Below, piece by piece: positions 33,535 through 42,069 of a DNA stretch of 64,000 nt. Positions within the stretch are counted from its first letter, which is position 1; every line of letters begins with the position of its first letter. The translations under genes were made by a program, and so were the position numbers. Source of the stretch: UBA3478 sp049596955 (GTDB taxonomy: Bacteria > Bacteroidota > Bacteroidia > Flavobacteriales > Flavobacteriaceae); contig JBMYMD010000001.1 of NCBI GenBank assembly GCA_049596955.1, positions 62,001 to 126,000 on the forward strand, in the 5' to 3' direction. The notes beneath the pieces are model-generated. The model had not been told where the DNA came from. It did no database searches and was given only the letters and a program-made list of their open reading frames with translations.

Positions 33535-35901
33535 TTAATTCAATCGAACTTCAGGGTGCTCCTTAGCGAGTATAGCTTTTAACTCTTCTTCAGAATTCGC
33601 CTTGTATTCCATCTCTTTGATTTCAACAACACCATCAGTGTCTGTTTTCTCCATCACAGTGGCAACAAGTTCTCCTGATTCAACCTTCTCTACATCGACA
33701 GAAACGGTCTTAGCGATTTCTGTTTTTTCAACTTGTTGATCTGCGTTGTAAGCACTTAAGTCTTCGTCTGCAACCAAACTCGGTGCAATTACTAATGCAA
33801 CGACCGACATTAATTTCAACAAGATGTTTAAAGAAGGTCCTGAAGTATCTTTAAACGGATCTCCAACAGTATCACCAACTACAGCTGCCTTGTGAGCTTC
33901 TGTACCTTTTCTACCATCACTTTCGATCGTTTTCTTAGCATTATCCCAAGCTCCTCCAGCATTAGATTGGAAAATCGCCATTAAGACACCTGCAGTTGTA
34001 ACTCCAGCTAAAAGTCCACCTAACATTGACGCTCCACCGATGAATCCAACGGCTACAGGAACAACAATAGCCAAAAGACCTGGAAATACCATTTCTCGAA
34101 TAGAGGCTCTAGTAGAAATCTCAACACATTTATCGTATTCGGCTACTCCGTCTGCTGCATCAAAAATCGCTCGATCTTCTGGAGTTGCTTTTTCAATATC
34201 TGAATCGTATTTACGCATCACCTCTAAAGCAGCTTTTAAAGCGGGGATGTCTCTAAATTGACGACGTACCTCTTCAATCATAGCCATTGCAGCTCTACCT
34301 ACAGCATTCATCGACAAGGCTGAGAAAACAAAAGGAAGCATCGATCCTAATAGAAGACCTGCCATAATAGTTGGCTGTGATACATCTATTGAAGTCACTT
34401 TAGCAGTCTTCATAAATGCTGCGAATAAGGCTAAAGCAGTTAAAGCTGCAGAAGCGATTGCAAATCCTTTACCAATAGCTGCAGTAGTGTTTCCTACAGC
34501 GTCTAATTTATCTGTGCGCTCTCTAACTTCTGAAGGAAGCTCTGCCATTTCAGCAATTCCTCCAGCATTATCAGAAATAGGACCATAGGCATCAACGGCC
34601 AATTGAATTCCTGTATTAGCGAGCATACCTACAGCTGCGATAGCAATACCGTATAAACCTGCAAAGTGATGTGAAACTAAGATCGCAGCAGCGATTAAGA
34701 TAATCGGAATTGCTGTTGACATCATACCTACTCCTAAACCTGCAATGATGTTTGTCGCAGCACCAGTTTCTGACTGTCTTACGATATCGTTAACAGGACG
34801 CTTACCTGTACCTGTATAGTATTCAGTTACTTTTCCAACCAGAAGTCCAGCGATTAATCCAGCAATTGTTGCATAGAATACACCATTAGAAGAAAATTCT
34901 TTTCCGCCCTCAACCCATGTTTCAGGCAAAAACTCCCCAATCAAAAAGTAAGAAGCAACTAGCATTAATCCGGCAGAACCAAACTCCCCAAGATTAAGTG
35001 CTGTTTGAGGATCTCCTCCTTCTTTAACTTTTACAAAGAATGTTCCGATGATTGACATAATGATTCCAGCTGCAGCAAGAGCAAGTGGTAAATACACCGC
35101 TCCTAATCCATTAAAAGACGCTTGGAATTCAGGTAATACTACAAAGGTAGCTCCCAAAACCATGGTACCGATAATAGAACCTACATAAGACTCGAAAAGG
35201 TCAGCTCCCATTCCTGCAACATCTCCAACATTGTCTCCTACGTTATCGGCAATAGTTGCTGGGTTTAGCGGGTGATCTTCTGGTATTCCAGCTTCAACTT
35301 TACCTACTAAGTCAGCACCTACATCGGCTGCTTTGGTATATATTCCTCCACCTACTCTGGCGAAAAGCGCAATAGAAGAGGCTCCCAATGAAAATCCTGA
35401 AAGTACGTTTAGTACTGTAGCGATTTCCCATCCTTGGTTACTGTATAACATAAAAAGTCCACCAAGACCAAGAACTCCTAATCCTACAACACCTAATCCC
35501 ATCACGGCTCCTCCAGCAAAAGCAACTTCTAGAGCTTTACTCAATGATACTTGAGCGGCATTAGTTGTTCTAACATTGGCTTTGGTTGCAACGCGCATTC
35601 CGATGAATCCAGCTAGTGCAGAGCAGATAGCACCGATAATAAAGGAAACGGCAACCATCCCGTTGGATCCTGCCTCACTTTGACCTTTAAAATAAAGTAG
35701 CACAGCAACTGCCGCCACAAAGACTGATAAAATTTTATACTCTGCCTTTAGAAAGGACATTGCACCATCTGCAATGTTCTTTGCGATTCCAGCCATTTTT
35801 TCATTTCCGACTGCTTGCTTAGAAACCCAGCTGTTTTTGACCAAAACAAATAGTAATCCTAAAATTCCAAAAGCCCATAAATAGGGAACTAATGCCTCCA
35901 T
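33535..35901 (-). CDS. hppA: Membrane-bound ion-pumping pyrophosphatase
   Basis: This enzyme uses PPi hydrolysis to pump H+ and/or Na+ across the inner membrane. The 788-residue protein has about 16 membrane segments and the PPi-binding motifs KAADVGADLVGKVEAGIPEDHP and VGDTVGDPFKDTSGPS. The GNTTAAIGKGFAI segment has Ala where K+-independent enzymes have Lys, so it belongs to the K+-dependent class. H+ and Na+ pumping cannot be told apart from this reading. After the last helix there is an unusual acidic tail of about 80 residues. A full consensus promoter lies upstream. Confidence 0.94.
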   Translation of the reverse strand: MEALVPYLWAFGILGLLFVLVKNSWVSKQAVGNEKMAGIAKNIADGAMSFLKAEYKILSVFVAAVAVLLYFKGQSEAGSNGMVAVSFIIGAICSALAGFIGMRVATKANVRTTNAAQVSLSKALEVAFAGGAVMGLGVVGLGVLGLGGLFMLYSNQGWEIATVLNVLSGFSLGASSIALFARVGGGIYTKAADVGADLVGKVEAGIPEDHPLNPATIADNVGDNVGDVAGMGADLFESYVGSIIGTMVLGATFVVLPEFQASFNGLGAVYLPLALAAAGIIMSIIGTFFVKVKEGGDPQTALNLGEFGSAGLMLVASYFLIGEFLPETWVEGGKEFSSNGVFYATIAGLIAGLLVGKVTEYYTGTGKRPVNDIVRQSETGAATNIIAGLGVGMMSTAIPIILIAAAILVSHHFAGLYGIAIAAVGMLANTGIQLAVDAYGPISDNAGGIAEMAELPSEVRERTDKLDAVGNTTAAIGKGFAIASAALTALALFAAFMKTAKVTSIDVSQPTIMAGLLLGSMLPFVFSALSMNAVGRAAMAMIEEVRRQFRDIPALKAALEVMRKYDSDIEKATPEDRAIFDAADGVAEYDKCVEISTRASIREMVFPGLLAIVVPVAVGFIGGASMLGGLLAGVTTAGVLMAIFQSNAGGAWDNAKKTIESDGRKGTEAHKAAVVGDTVGDPFKDTSGPSLNILLKLMSVVALVIAPSLVADEDLSAYNADQQVEKTEIAKTVSVDVEKVESGELVATVMEKTDTDGVVEIKEMEYKANSEEELKAILAKEHPEVRLN

Positions 35902-35943
35902 AATATATATTTAGATTTATTTATATGTAGATTTTAATGTGCG

Positions 35944-35973
35944 CAAATGTACTAAAAACAATGAATTATCAAA
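35944..35973 (-). promoter_or_regulatory. Consensus promoter for hppA
   Basis: On the minus strand TTTG (35970-35973) and TACATTTG (35944-35951) are separated by 18 bases, a full match to the Bacteroidota -33/-7 promoter. The predicted leader is about 35-40 bases. Confidence 0.8.
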
Positions 35974-36010
35974 CTCAACTTAGGTATTAATAATCTATTG
36001 TTGCACTAGC

Positions 36011-36991
36011 CTACTGCTTGTACATGACCGTTTTAACTGCCTTAACAACGTCTTGCGCATTAGGCAACCATTCCTGCAGTAAAACCGGAGAATAAGGTGC
36101 AGGTGTATCTGCAGTATTCAATTTTACAATTGGAGCATCTAGATAATCAAAAGCTTGGGCTTGAACTTGATAAGTAATCTCAGTCGCTATATTCCCAAAA
36201 GGCCATGCTTCTTCTAATATAACTAGGCGGTTTGTTTTCTTCACTGAATTGATAATAGCCTCATGATCCATAGGCCTGATAGTTCTCAAATCAATAATTT
36301 CAATTGAAATTCCTTCTTTTTCGAGGATATCAGCCGCTTTGTATGCCTCTTTAATAATCTTACCAAAGGATACTACTGTAACATCTGTTCCTTCCCTCGG
36401 AATTGAAGCTTGACCTAAAGGTATAAGGTATTCGCCCTCAGGCACCTCTCCTTTGTCTCCATACATTTGTTCAGACTCCATAAAAATGACAGGATCGTCA
36501 TCTCTTATGGCTGCTTTCAATAAACCTTTCGCATCTGCTGGGTTTGATGGCACAACAACTTTGAGACCTGGACAATTTGCATACCAACTTTCAAAGGCTT
36601 GAGAGTGGGTTGCAGCGAGCTGACCGGCTGATGCAGTAGGTCCCCTAAAAACCATAGGAATATTAAATTGTCCCGCAGACATTTGTCTCATTTTTGCGGC
36701 GTTATTGATAATCTGATCAATACCTACCAATGAGAAATTGAAAGTCATAAACTCAATTATCGGTCTGTTACCATTCATGGCAGAACCAACACCAATTCCT
36801 GCGAATCCCATTTCTGAAATTGGAGTATCCAAAACGCGATCTGGACCAAATTCATCAAGCATTCCTTTAGAAGCTTTGTAGGCTCCATTGTATTCCGCAA
36901 CCTCTTCTCCCATAAGGTAAATGGTATCATCTCTCCTCATTTCCTCAGACATTGCTTCGGCTATTGCTTCTCTAAATTGTAAGGTTTTCAT
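36011..36991 (-). CDS. pdhB: Pyruvate dehydrogenase E1 component, beta subunit
   Basis: PdhB pairs with the alpha subunit to decarboxylate pyruvate with thiamine diphosphate. The 326-residue protein has the family features MGEEVAEYNGAYKASKGML (including the ThDP-activating Glu) and DTPISEMGFAGIGVGSAMNG. The late IDLRTIRPMD and EEAWPFG segments are also present. No E1-alpha or E2 gene is adjacent, so the complex is encoded at separate loci. A branched-chain 2-oxoacid E1-beta is the alternative but fits less well. Confidence 0.9.
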   Translation of the reverse strand: MKTLQFREAIAEAMSEEMRRDDTIYLMGEEVAEYNGAYKASKGMLDEFGPDRVLDTPISEMGFAGIGVGSAMNGNRPIIEFMTFNFSLVGIDQIINNAAKMRQMSAGQFNIPMVFRGPTASAGQLAATHSQAFESWYANCPGLKVVVPSNPADAKGLLKAAIRDDDPVIFMESEQMYGDKGEVPEGEYLIPLGQASIPREGTDVTVVSFGKIIKEAYKAADILEKEGISIEIIDLRTIRPMDHEAIINSVKKTNRLVILEEAWPFGNIATEITYQVQAQAFDYLDAPIVKLNTADTPAPYSPVLLQEWLPNAQDVVKAVKTVMYKQ

Positions 36992-37033
36992 ATGTGCTAA
37001 ATTTCGTCGGCTAAATTAATACTTTTCTTTTAG

Positions 37034-37046
37034 CAGCCAATGGCTG
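37034..37046. other. Short interrupted palindrome between pdhB and etfB
   Basis: CAGCC-AAT-GGCTG (six-base arms with one central base when counted as CAGCCA/TGGCTG) lies in the 142-base gap between two divergent metabolic genes, about 43 bases before the pdhB start. It could be a regulator's half-site pair or chance. Confidence 0.3.
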
Positions 37047-37098
37047 TTTTAGGGTAAAAATTAAATTATGCATGCATAGTAAATTAGGATAATATTCA

Positions 37099-37106
37099 TA
37101 AATTTG
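37099..37106 (+). promoter_or_regulatory. -7 promoter element for etfBA
   Basis: TAAATTTG matches TAnnTTTG and ends 27 bases before the etfB ATG at 37134. Confidence 0.55.
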
Positions 37107-37133
37107 AACACTTAAATGGATTAATTAATTTTT

Positions 37134-37880
37134 ATGAAAATAGCAGTCTGCATCAGTGCTGTCCCAGACACTACAAGCAAGATAAATTTCATCGAAAACA
37201 ACACGACATTTGATCGTGAAGGTGTTCAATTCGTCATCAACCCCAACGATGAGTTTGGGCTGACAAGAGCAGTTTGGTTTAAAGAAAAAAATCAAGCTGA
37301 AATTACAGTGGTCAACGTTGGTCTAGAAGACACAGAGGCGATACTGAGAAAAGCCATCGCAATAGGTGCAGACCACGCTGTTAGAATCAATGCAAACCCT
37401 ACCGACTCCTCTTATGTCGCTCAACAAATAAGTAACTATCTAAAAGACCAAGGCTTTGACTTGATCATCACCGGTAAAGAGTCTATTGATTTCAATGGAG
37501 GTATGGTGCACGGTATGCTCGCCGAACTCTTAAATATAGAGGTTGTTCACGCCTGTACCTCACTAGAAATTGAAAATGGTAAGGCCGAAATCGCAAGAGA
37601 AATTGACGGAGGAACTGAACACCTCACATGCCAGTTACCTCTAATTGTGAGCGGTCAAAAAGGCTTAGTAGAAGAAAGTGATCTGAAGATTCCTAACATG
37701 AGGGGAATTATGACTGCTCGAAAAAAAGTCATCGAGGTAATTGAACCTATGTCAACAACATGTAAAACTACTGACATTGGCTTTGAAAAACCGAGTAAAA
37801 AAGCTGAAGTAGAGCTAATTGAAGCTGAAAATCTAGACCAGCTTATAAACAAATTACACAAAGAAGCAAAAGTTATATAA
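37134..37880 (+). CDS. etfB: Electron transfer flavoprotein, beta subunit
   Basis: EtfB binds AMP in the heterodimer that passes electrons from acyl-CoA dehydrogenases to the quinone pool. The 248-residue protein matches the family through MKIAVCISAVPDT, VINPNDEFGL and ITGKESIDFNGGMVHGML, with a C-terminal linker that wraps onto EtfA. It is followed one base later by etfA. Such pairs usually serve fatty- or amino-acid oxidation. Confidence 0.95.
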   Translation: MKIAVCISAVPDTTSKINFIENNTTFDREGVQFVINPNDEFGLTRAVWFKEKNQAEITVVNVGLEDTEAILRKAIAIGADHAVRINANPTDSSYVAQQISNYLKDQGFDLIITGKESIDFNGGMVHGMLAELLNIEVVHACTSLEIENGKAEIAREIDGGTEHLTCQLPLIVSGQKGLVEESDLKIPNMRGIMTARKKVIEVIEPMSTTCKTTDIGFEKPSKKAEVELIEAENLDQLINKLHKEAKVI

Positions 37881-37881
37881 C

Positions 37882-38850
37882 ATGGCAGTACTTATCGTTT
37901 TAGAATCAGAAAATGGTCAACTGAAATCCAACTCGGGAGAGTTATTAAGCTATGGTAGGGCTCTAGGGAGTTACATGGAAACAGACGCATTCGCTCTGAG
38001 TATAAATTGCAGCGAGCAAACTACTATTGAAAAATACGGCCTAAAAAAGGCTGTAGAAGTTCACAGTGAGCACTTAAAGTCTTTTAATGCTAAAAACTAT
38101 GCTGTTTGTGTGGCCGAAGTCAGTCAAAAATTGAACTGCGATATCATCGTAGTTTCGAGCTCGACTAACGCAAAATACATGTCTGGAATTTTAGCCCAAA
38201 AATTACAAGCATCTTACACCAATAATATCGTTGATCTTCCGCTTGAAAAAAACCCATTCACTGTTAAGCGTAGTGTGTATAGCAATAAGGCTTTTGCGCA
38301 TACGCAACTGAATGCAGAAGTAAAAATTCTCGGTTTGACAAAAAATAGTTTTGGTCAAAACCTAGATCAGGCAGTAACTGAAATCGAATCTTTTGAACTT
38401 ACGGCTGATGTGGCATCTTCAGCCCTTGAAATAAAAGGTCAGGACACCCTTGAAGGTCAGATATCCATCGCTGATGCAGATGTTGTGGTTTCAGGAGGCA
38501 GAGGTCTTAAAGGACCTGAAAACTGGAAAATGATTGAAGATTTAGCTGATGTTCTTGGAGCTGCCACGGCTTGTTCAAAGCCAGTTTCTGATATGGGATG
38601 GAGGCCACATTCAGAACACGTAGGTCAAACGGGAAAACCTGTAGCGAGTAATCTATACATCGCTATTGGAATTTCTGGAGCTATACAGCACCTCGCTGGA
38701 GTGAGTTCATCGAAAGTGAAAGTCGTCATTAATACAGATGCCGAAGCTCCTTTTGTAAAGGCAGCTGACTACGCTGTTATCGGAGATGCATTCGAAGTTG
38801 TACCACAATTAATTGAAAAATTAAAAGCCTTTAAAATTCAAAACGGTTAA
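37882..38850 (+). CDS. etfA: Electron transfer flavoprotein, alpha subunit
   Basis: EtfA carries the redox-active FAD. The 322-residue protein has the C-terminal FAD-binding domain with SGGRGLKGPENW (about 195-206), ATACSKPVSDMGW, the GQTGKPVASNLYIAIGISG signature and INTDAEAPFVKAADY. It is co-transcribed with etfB. The following gene starts 33 bases later and may belong to the same transcript. Confidence 0.96.
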   Translation: MAVLIVLESENGQLKSNSGELLSYGRALGSYMETDAFALSINCSEQTTIEKYGLKKAVEVHSEHLKSFNAKNYAVCVAEVSQKLNCDIIVVSSSTNAKYMSGILAQKLQASYTNNIVDLPLEKNPFTVKRSVYSNKAFAHTQLNAEVKILGLTKNSFGQNLDQAVTEIESFELTADVASSALEIKGQDTLEGQISIADADVVVSGGRGLKGPENWKMIEDLADVLGAATACSKPVSDMGWRPHSEHVGQTGKPVASNLYIAIGISGAIQHLAGVSSSKVKVVINTDAEAPFVKAADYAVIGDAFEVVPQLIEKLKAFKIQNG

Positions 38851-38883
38851 TTTTTTCATTTCTTTGTCTGTAGTACGCAGTTC

Positions 38884-39516
38884 ATGAAAAAAATACGTCT
38901 TGAAATTAAGGGGTTCACCTACGGCCACAGCAACAATAACGCTTACATTCTTGTGTTGAGAGAATCTGACGGGGATCGTAAATTACCCATTGTAATTGGT
39001 TCTCCTGAGGCTCAAGCTATAGCCTTTACTCTTGAGAAAAAATTAAAAACGTCAAGACCAATGACCCACGACGTCTTTAAAAACACTTTAGATCGATTTC
39101 AAGTGGATCTCAAAGAAATAATCATACACAAATTAGAAGACGGTTTATTTTACTCAAGTTTGATATGTGAACGAGATGGTATTCAGGAAATCATTGATTC
39201 CAGAACAAGTGATGCTATTGCTATGGCTCAACGTTTTCAAGCACCCATTTATACCTATCCAGAGATTTTAGAACAAGCTGGGATATACTATACTTTTGAA
39301 GAGAAAAGCGAAGACCATATAGATGAATCTGAAGTCGATTTAGATCAAGACAATTTTCAAGATTTTGAGTTGAACACCAAGTCAGAAGTTTCAAAGAACC
39401 CATATGCTAATTTTAGCCTTCGTCAACTTGACGAAGAATTAAAAAAGATGTTGAAGTCTGAAAATTACGAAGCTGCTGCCCTTTTAAGAGACGAACTTAA
39501 AAACAGAGGGAAATAA
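38884..39516 (+). CDS. Bifunctional nuclease family (DUF151) protein with UVR motif
   Basis: The 210-residue protein has an N-terminal DUF151/bifunctional nuclease domain (about 1-135; LPIVIGSPEAQAIAF, SRTSDAIAMAQRF), an acidic linker (about 145-170) and a C-terminal UvrB/UvrC-type motif (about 172-210; LRQLDEELKKMLKSENYEAA). Plant members of the family have nuclease activity in vitro; the bacterial role is not settled. Its stop overlaps the nucleoside transporter start (TAATG), which points to coupled expression and possibly to nucleic-acid turnover or nucleoside scavenging. Confidence 0.88.
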   Translation: MKKIRLEIKGFTYGHSNNNAYILVLRESDGDRKLPIVIGSPEAQAIAFTLEKKLKTSRPMTHDVFKNTLDRFQVDLKEIIIHKLEDGLFYSSLICERDGIQEIIDSRTSDAIAMAQRFQAPIYTYPEILEQAGIYYTFEEKSEDHIDESEVDLDQDNFQDFELNTKSEVSKNPYANFSLRQLDEELKKMLKSENYEAAALLRDELKNRGK

Positions 39517-40817
39517 TGAGTTTTACCGCACTTCTGAGAGGTTTGTTAGGAATCGCTTTTTTGCTTTTGGTAACCTATGCTTTATCGAGTAATCGAAAAA
39601 AGATTCCCTGGAAAATTGTATTCATAGGTCTTGGTATACAATTTATGCTTGCCTTAGGTGTTTTAAAAATTAAAGTCGTTCAACAACTCTTTAATATTTT
39701 AGGTTCCTTCTTTACCAGTATTTTAAATTTTACAGAGACGGGTAGTCGTTTTGTTTTTGGAAACCTTTTGAATATTGAAGACCCTAGTATAGGGTATGTT
39801 TTTGCATTTCAAATTTTACCTACAATTTTATTCTTTTCAGCGCTGACCTCAGTATTGTATTACCTCGGTATAATTCAGAGAATAGTCAAAGGATTGGCGT
39901 GGGCCTTAACTAAATCATTAGGTATATCCGGAGCTGAAAGTTTATCGGTTGCAGGTAACATTTTTTTGGGACAAACTGAAGCTCCACTTCTGATTAAGGC
40001 GTATCTCAAAAACATGAATAGGTCTGAATTTTTATTAGTCATGATTGGAGGAATGGCAACTGTAGCCGGAGGAGTTCTAGCTTCATATGTTGGATTCCTA
40101 GGTCAAAATGATCCTGTTTTACGGCTTGAATTTGCGAGGCATCTAATCGCCGCTTCCGTTATGGCAGCGCCAGGAGCCGTTGTAATCTCAAAAATTTTAA
40201 TCCCACAAACAGACACAGTCAGCAAAACAGTAGCCATAGATGAGCAGAATTTTGGGGATAATATCCTAGATGCACTTTCCAACGGCACTACTGAAGGCAT
40301 TAAACTTGCTGTAAATGTAGGGGGTATGTTATTGGTTTTTGTGGCAATGATTGCTTTAATAAACGGTATTCTTTTTGAAATTGGTACAATAGGCGCACTA
40401 AATGAATGGATAAGCAACAAAACACATTTTGAATCCTTGTCGCTAGAATTTATTTTGGGAATGCTTTGTGCACCTCTGATGTGGATTATTGGAGTGGCAC
40501 AGGAAGACCTCAGTTTAATGGGGCAACTCTTAGGAATTAAGATTGTAGCTTCTGAATTTGTGGCGTACACCCAATTAGCTGAATTAAAAGACAGCGCCTC
40601 TAGCATTCAATTGGCTTACAATAAATCAGTGATTATGGCAACCTACATGCTCTGTGGTTTCGCGAACTTCGCTTCAATTGGAATACAACTTGGTGGAATA
40701 GGAGCTCTTGTACCTTCTAAGCGAAAACTCCTTTCAGAACTTGGAATAAAAGCGCTAATTGGAGGAACAATTGCATCGCTCTTATCAGCAACCATGGCAG
40801 GAATCATTCTCGGTTGA
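39516..40817 (+). CDS. Concentrative nucleoside transporter (NupC/CNT family)
   Basis: This 433-residue inner-membrane protein imports nucleosides driven by H+ or Na+. It has the CNT pattern: three N-terminal helices, the helical-hairpin signature GNIFLGQTEAPLLIKAYL (about 148-165), GGMATVAGGVLASYVG and later ICGFANF-like residues (MLCGFANFASIGIQLGG). It supplies substrates for the deoxynucleoside kinases and is near thyA, consistent with a nucleotide-salvage theme. Confidence 0.93.
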   Translation: MSFTALLRGLLGIAFLLLVTYALSSNRKKIPWKIVFIGLGIQFMLALGVLKIKVVQQLFNILGSFFTSILNFTETGSRFVFGNLLNIEDPSIGYVFAFQILPTILFFSALTSVLYYLGIIQRIVKGLAWALTKSLGISGAESLSVAGNIFLGQTEAPLLIKAYLKNMNRSEFLLVMIGGMATVAGGVLASYVGFLGQNDPVLRLEFARHLIAASVMAAPGAVVISKILIPQTDTVSKTVAIDEQNFGDNILDALSNGTTEGIKLAVNVGGMLLVFVAMIALINGILFEIGTIGALNEWISNKTHFESLSLEFILGMLCAPLMWIIGVAQEDLSLMGQLLGIKIVASEFVAYTQLAELKDSASSIQLAYNKSVIMATYMLCGFANFASIGIQLGGIGALVPSKRKLLSELGIKALIGGTIASLLSATMAGIILG

Positions 40818-40867
40818 TTACTTTTTCATAACTACTTCTTAAATAATAAAGAAAATAGTTGAGCTTG

Positions 40868-40890
40868 CATTAGATTAGCTCTATCTAATG
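40868..40890 (+). promoter_or_regulatory. Perfect hairpin in the thyA leader
   Basis: CATTAGAT (40868-40875) and ATCTAATG (40883-40890) are exact reverse complements around a 7-base loop, ending 13 bases before the thyA ATG. No T-tract follows, so it is not a terminator. It may control translation or be an operator. Confidence 0.45.
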
Positions 40891-40903
40891 GAGAGACTTG
40901 ATT

Positions 40904-41728
40904 ATGCAACAATACCACGACTTACTTAGACATATTATAGCCAACGGCGTTGAGAAAGGTGATCGTACAGGAACAGGAACAAAAAGCATTTTTGGTTACC
41001 AGATGCGATTTAACCTGCAAGATGGGTTCCCGCTAGTTACGACAAAAAAAGTGCATCTCAAATCTATCATATATGAGTTGCTGTGGTTTTTAAAAGGTGA
41101 TACTAATATTGGATATCTCAAAGAAAACGGAGTTCGTATTTGGAATGAATGGGCAGATGAAGAAGGAAATTTAGGACCTGTTTATGGTCATCAATGGAGA
41201 AATTGGAATTCGGAAGAAATTGATCAAATTAAAGAATTGATTCGAACACTTAAAAACGATCCCAACAGCCGAAGAATGCTGGTCAGTGCTTGGAATCCAT
41301 CTGTACTCCCTGACACATCAAGGAGTTTTTCAGATAATGTAGCCAATGGTAAAGCCGCACTACCTCCATGTCACGCTTTTTTTCAATTTTATGTCGCTGA
41401 CAACAAACTCTCTTGCCAACTGTATCAAAGAAGTGCCGACGTATTCTTAGGAGTGCCTTTCAACATTGCTTCATATGCCCTACTGTGTATGATGGTAGCA
41501 CATGTATGTGGTTTAGAATACGGTGACTTTATTCACACCTTTGGAGATGTTCACATCTACAACAATCATATGGAGCAAGTCGAATTACAATTGAGCAGAA
41601 AGATAAGGGAAATACCAAGAATGAAGCTTAATCCTGCTATCAAAACGATTGATGAATTCACTTTTGAGGATTTTACCCTAGAAAATTATAATCCACATCC
41701 AGCCATAAAAGCAGCGGTAGCTGTTTAA
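40904..41728 (+). CDS. thyA: Thymidylate synthase
   Basis: ThyA methylates dUMP to dTMP with methylene-tetrahydrofolate. From the ATG at 40904 the protein has 274 residues; the open frame reaches a TTG at 40898, but MQQYHDLLRHI matches the family start. It shows GDRTGTGT, the nucleophile in ALPPCHAFFQFYV, the QRSADVFLGVPFNIASYA signature and a HIYNNHMEQ segment. The stop overlaps that of the convergent glycogen-binding-domain gene (shared TTAA). dfrA follows beyond it. Confidence 0.96.
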   Translation: MQQYHDLLRHIIANGVEKGDRTGTGTKSIFGYQMRFNLQDGFPLVTTKKVHLKSIIYELLWFLKGDTNIGYLKENGVRIWNEWADEEGNLGPVYGHQWRNWNSEEIDQIKELIRTLKNDPNSRRMLVSAWNPSVLPDTSRSFSDNVANGKAALPPCHAFFQFYVADNKLSCQLYQRSADVFLGVPFNIASYALLCMMVAHVCGLEYGDFIHTFGDVHIYNNHMEQVELQLSRKIREIPRMKLNPAIKTIDEFTFEDFTLENYNPHPAIKAAVAV

Positions 41729-42021
41729 GTAGCAAGTACTGAGTTTTCGGCTTGGGCGAAAGAATTCCAAATGCTAGCCTCACAAGTCGGGTCTTGAACA
41801 AACTCTTCGTTAACGACAAACCTGTATTCGAACTTGTTTTTAGCTGGCAACAAAATAGTACAGCCAAAATATCCTTTTTTATGAAAGGAAAGTGGAATTG
41901 ACTTAGGGTTCCAGTGGTTAAAATCTCCTGCGACAAAAACTCGGTCTGTCGGTTTTGCTTCAAATTTAAACACAACTTCAACTGCAGCTGATCCGCTTAT
42001 ATTTTTAATTCGATATCCCAT
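41725..42021 (-). CDS. Small glycogen-binding (CBM48/isoamylase early-set) domain protein
   Basis: The 98-residue protein is a single beta-sandwich domain of the AMPK/isoamylase N-terminal type: VEVVFKFEAKPTDRVFVAGDFNHWNP, then KNKFEYRFVVN and a final DPTCEA. The Trp in FNHW and the later Tyr/Phe fit a carbohydrate-binding face. It has no catalytic domain and no signal peptide. It sits on the opposite strand between thyA and dfrA, with its stop shared with thyA. Its function is unknown. Confidence 0.82.
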   Translation of the reverse strand: MGYRIKNISGSAAVEVVFKFEAKPTDRVFVAGDFNHWNPKSIPLSFHKKGYFGCTILLPAKNKFEYRFVVNEEFVQDPTCEASIWNSFAQAENSVLAT

Positions 42022-42042
42022 CTTTAAACGCGTGAATTCACT

Positions 42043-42050
42043 TAATTTTG
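42043..42050 (+). promoter_or_regulatory. -7 promoter element for dfrA
   Basis: TAATTTTG matches TAnnTTTG and ends 19 bases before the TTG start of dfrA at 42070. Confidence 0.55.
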
Positions 42051-42069
42051 CTCACAAAATAACGACAAT

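Noticed and set aside
40103..40606. A 167-residue minus-strand open frame inside the nucleoside transporter
   Set aside because: Antisense to a well-conserved membrane protein; the frame is long because hydrophobic codons on the other strand rarely produce stops.
41673..41981. A 102-residue minus-strand frame overlapping the glycogen-binding-domain gene
   Set aside because: The +1 frame gives a clean CBM48-type domain with GDFNHW; this one gives no recognisable protein.
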